A DNA stretch of 8,392 bases, taken from NCBI GenBank assembly GCA_030544185.1, contig JAUNRO010000128.1, forward strand, positions 1-8,392, written 5' to 3'. The notes under the pieces were generated by a model, which had not been told where the DNA came from, made no database searches, and saw only the letters and a program-made list of their open reading frames with translations. Shown here piece by piece: positions 6,776 through 8,392 of the stretch; the stretch's first letter is position 1, and the number at the start of each line of letters is the position of its first letter. Both the position numbers and the translations under genes were made by a program. Source of the DNA: Propionibacteriaceae bacterium. GTDB taxonomy: Bacteria > Actinomycetota > Actinomycetes > Propionibacteriales > Propionibacteriaceae.

Positions 6776-8392
6776 TCAGGCCAGCTGGCCGAGGATCAGC
6801 ACGACCCCGACGAGGGCGGCACCGGCCACCATCGTGAGCGCGTACGAACGGACATAACCGGTCTGCAGGCGACGGACCTGGGTGGACAGGCCACCGAAGG
6901 TGGCGGCCGTGCCGTTGACGAGCCCGTCCACGGCCTTGTCGTCGATCGTGGTGGCGATCGCCCGGGCCGTGCCCATCACGGGCTTCACGACCAGCACGTC
7001 GTTGAGCGCATCGCCATAGAGATCGTTGCGGGCCGCCTGCTCGAGCGCATTGCCCGAGGGGACATAGGTCGGGATGTCCTTGCGGAACACCCACCATCCG
7101 GCGAGGACACCGAGGGCGACGACGATGATCGTGACGATCCCGATCGGGGAGACGAAGCCCTCCCACCAGCTGGCCGGCTCGTGCGCCACGTGATGGCCGC
7201 CGACCGCCGGATCCATCCAGCCGACGATCCAGCCGTTCATCAGGAAGCCGGCGATGATCGAGAACACCGCAAGGACGATGAGCGGGATCGTCATCACCAA
7301 CGGGGACTCGTGCGGGTGCCGGTCGACGAACCCGTTGGGGTTGGCCTCCTTGGGTTCCACCCACCGGCGCTGGCCCCAGAAGGTCATCATCATCATCCGG
7401 GTCATGTAGTAGGCCGTGATGAAGGCACCGATGATCGCCAGCACGCCCACGAGCGGGCTGTGCTCGAAGGCCACGGTGATGATGTGGTCCTTGGAGAACG
7501 CACCGGAGAAGCCCGGCACACCGATGATCGCGAGATAGCCCATCGCGAACGTCAGATAGGTGATCTTCATGAACTTCGACAGCCCGCCATAGTTGCGCAT
7601 GTTCACGTCGTCGTTCATGCCGTGCATGACCGATCCCGCGCCCAGGAACATGTTGGCCTTGAAGAAGCCGTGGGTGATCAGGTGGAAGATCGCGAAGGCG
7701 TACGCCGCCGGGCCGATACCCGCGGCCATCAGCATGTAGCCGATCTGCGACATCGTCGAACCGGCGAGGGCCTTCTTGATGTCGTCCTTCGACGTGCCGA
7801 TCCAGGCACCGGCCAGCAGGGTGACCGTGCCGACCACCACGACGGCGGTCGAGGCGATCGAGGTCTCGGCATAGATCGCGTGCGAGCGGGTGACCAGATA
7901 GACACCCGCGGTGACCATGGTCGCGGCGTGGATGAGCGCCGACACGGGGGTCGGGCCCTCCATCGCGTCCAGGAGCCAGGACTGCAGCGGGACCTGGGCG
8001 GACTTGCCGCAGGCGGCCAGCAGCAGGAACAGGCCGATCATCGTCGCGGTCGTGGTGCCGGCGCCGAACAGCGTGCCCTCGGCACCCGCCAGCCCGGTGG
8101 CCTGGGCGTTGACGTCGGCGAAGGCGACCGTGCCGAAGGTGGCGAACATCGTCGCCATCGCCAGAGCCATGCCGATGTCACCGACCCGGTTGACCACGAA
8201 GGCCTTCTTGGCGGCGGCGGCCGCGGACGGCTTGTGCTGCCAGAAGCCGATCAGCAGATAGGAGGCGAGGCCCACGCCCTCCCAGCCGATGAACAGCACA
8301 AGATAGTTGTCGGCCAGCACCAGCAGGAGCATGGCGGCGATGAACAGGTTCAGATAGGCGAAGAACCGCCGGCGCCGCTCGTCGTGGGCCAT
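6776..8392 (-). CDS. nuoL: NADH-quinone oxidoreductase subunit L (NuoL), 5' end missing
   Basis: NuoL is the most distal antiporter-like, proton-translocating membrane subunit of complex I. The window holds the last 538 codons. The ATG at the very edge is almost certainly internal, because family members run to about 620-650 residues and the N-terminal helices are absent. Fragment numbering: the TM5 motif [15 protein letters not shown] has the key Glu at 38; TM7 [14 protein letters not shown] has the proton-channel Lys at 130; [19 protein letters not shown] follows with His155. The STMSQIGYM motif is near 212-220, [19 protein letters not shown] has Lys245, and [11 protein letters not shown] has Lys301-Asp302. 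The C-terminal part (about 430-538) contains the amphipathic lateral helix region and a last membrane helix, so the 3' end is complete. All essential ionisable residues that can be seen are present. It is followed 16 bases later by nuoM in the same operon. Confidence 0.97.
   Translation of the reverse strand: MAHDERRRRFFAYLNLFIAAMLLLVLADNYLVLFIGWEGVGLASYLLIGFWQHKPSAAAAAKKAFVVNRVGDIGMALAMATMFATFGTVAFADVNAQATGLAGAEGTLFGAGTTTATMIGLFLLLAACGKSAQVPLQSWLLDAMEGPTPVSALIHAATMVTAGVYLVTRSHAIYAETSIASTAVVVVGTVTLLAGAWIGTSKDDIKKALAGSTMSQIGYMLMAAGIGPAAYAFAIFHLITHGFFKANMFLGAGSVMHGMNDDVNMRNYGGLSKFMKITYLTFAMGYLAIIGVPGFSGAFSKDHIITVAFEHSPLVGVLAIIGAFITAYYMTRMMMMTFWGQRRWVEPKEANPNGFVDRHPHESPLVMTIPLIVLAVFSIIAGFLMNGWIVGWMDPAVGGHHVAHEPASWWEGFVSPIGIVTIIVVALGVLAGWWVFRKDIPTYVPSGNALEQAARNDLYGDALNDVLVVKPVMGTARAIATTIDDKAVDGLVNGTAATFGGLSTQVRRLQTGYVRSYALTMVAGAALVGVVLILGQLA

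Noticed and set aside
5278..6837. A 519-codon open frame on the plus strand opposite nuoM
   Set aside because: Its translation is a low-complexity run of Arg, Glu, His, Asp and Gln, typical of the complement of a GC-rich membrane protein gene. nuoM on the other strand has full family similarity.

Overview
The window is a stretch of G+C-rich bacterial DNA, about two thirds G+C by eye. All six recognisable genes lie on the minus strand, so transcription runs from high to low coordinates. Strong G/C third positions, actinobacterial-looking NuoL/M/N sequences, a long-chain polyprenyl diphosphate synthase beside them (a menaquinone-type arrangement) and a likely leaderless GTG start all suggest an actinobacterium. 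I cannot name the genus from this window.

Right part (8392 to 3653): the 3' end of a respiratory complex I (NDH-1) operon in the order nuoL (5' end cut by the window), nuoM, nuoN. These encode the three antiporter-like, proton-translocating membrane subunits. Spacing is tight: 16 bases between nuoL and nuoM, and a one-base TGATG overlap between nuoM and nuoN. Thirty-two bases after nuoN comes a long-chain polyprenyl diphosphate synthase gene (3620 to 2634), whose product probably makes the isoprenoid tail of the quinone that complex I reduces. The enzyme and the likely source of its electron acceptor's tail therefore appear to be co-transcribed.

Left part (2633 to 1): an 85-base gap holds a perfect spaced dyad (ACTGTG-N8-CACAGT) and a TAGACT -10-like hexamer placed for a leaderless transcript. 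It is followed by an amidase-signature hydrolase (2548 to 1157) and a cytochrome P450 (1160 to the window edge). These two overlap by four bases (ATGA) and look like a separate, translationally coupled catabolic or tailoring pair of unknown substrate.

Two points deserve a second look. First, NuoM has glycine (residue 140) where the family carries a nearly invariant TM5 glutamate essential for proton pumping, while the equivalent residues of NuoL and NuoN are intact. Second, tyrosine codons show a striking neighbour-dependent bias across all six genes: TAT after C (40 of 43) but TAC after G (8 of 8). This amounts to avoidance of CTAC/GTAG in otherwise GC3-rich genes. I saw no tRNA, rRNA, CRISPR array, insertion sequence or clear rho-independent terminator. 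Apart from the two candidate regulatory sites and the amidase-P450 pair, the gene content is ordinary core metabolism rather than an obvious new system.
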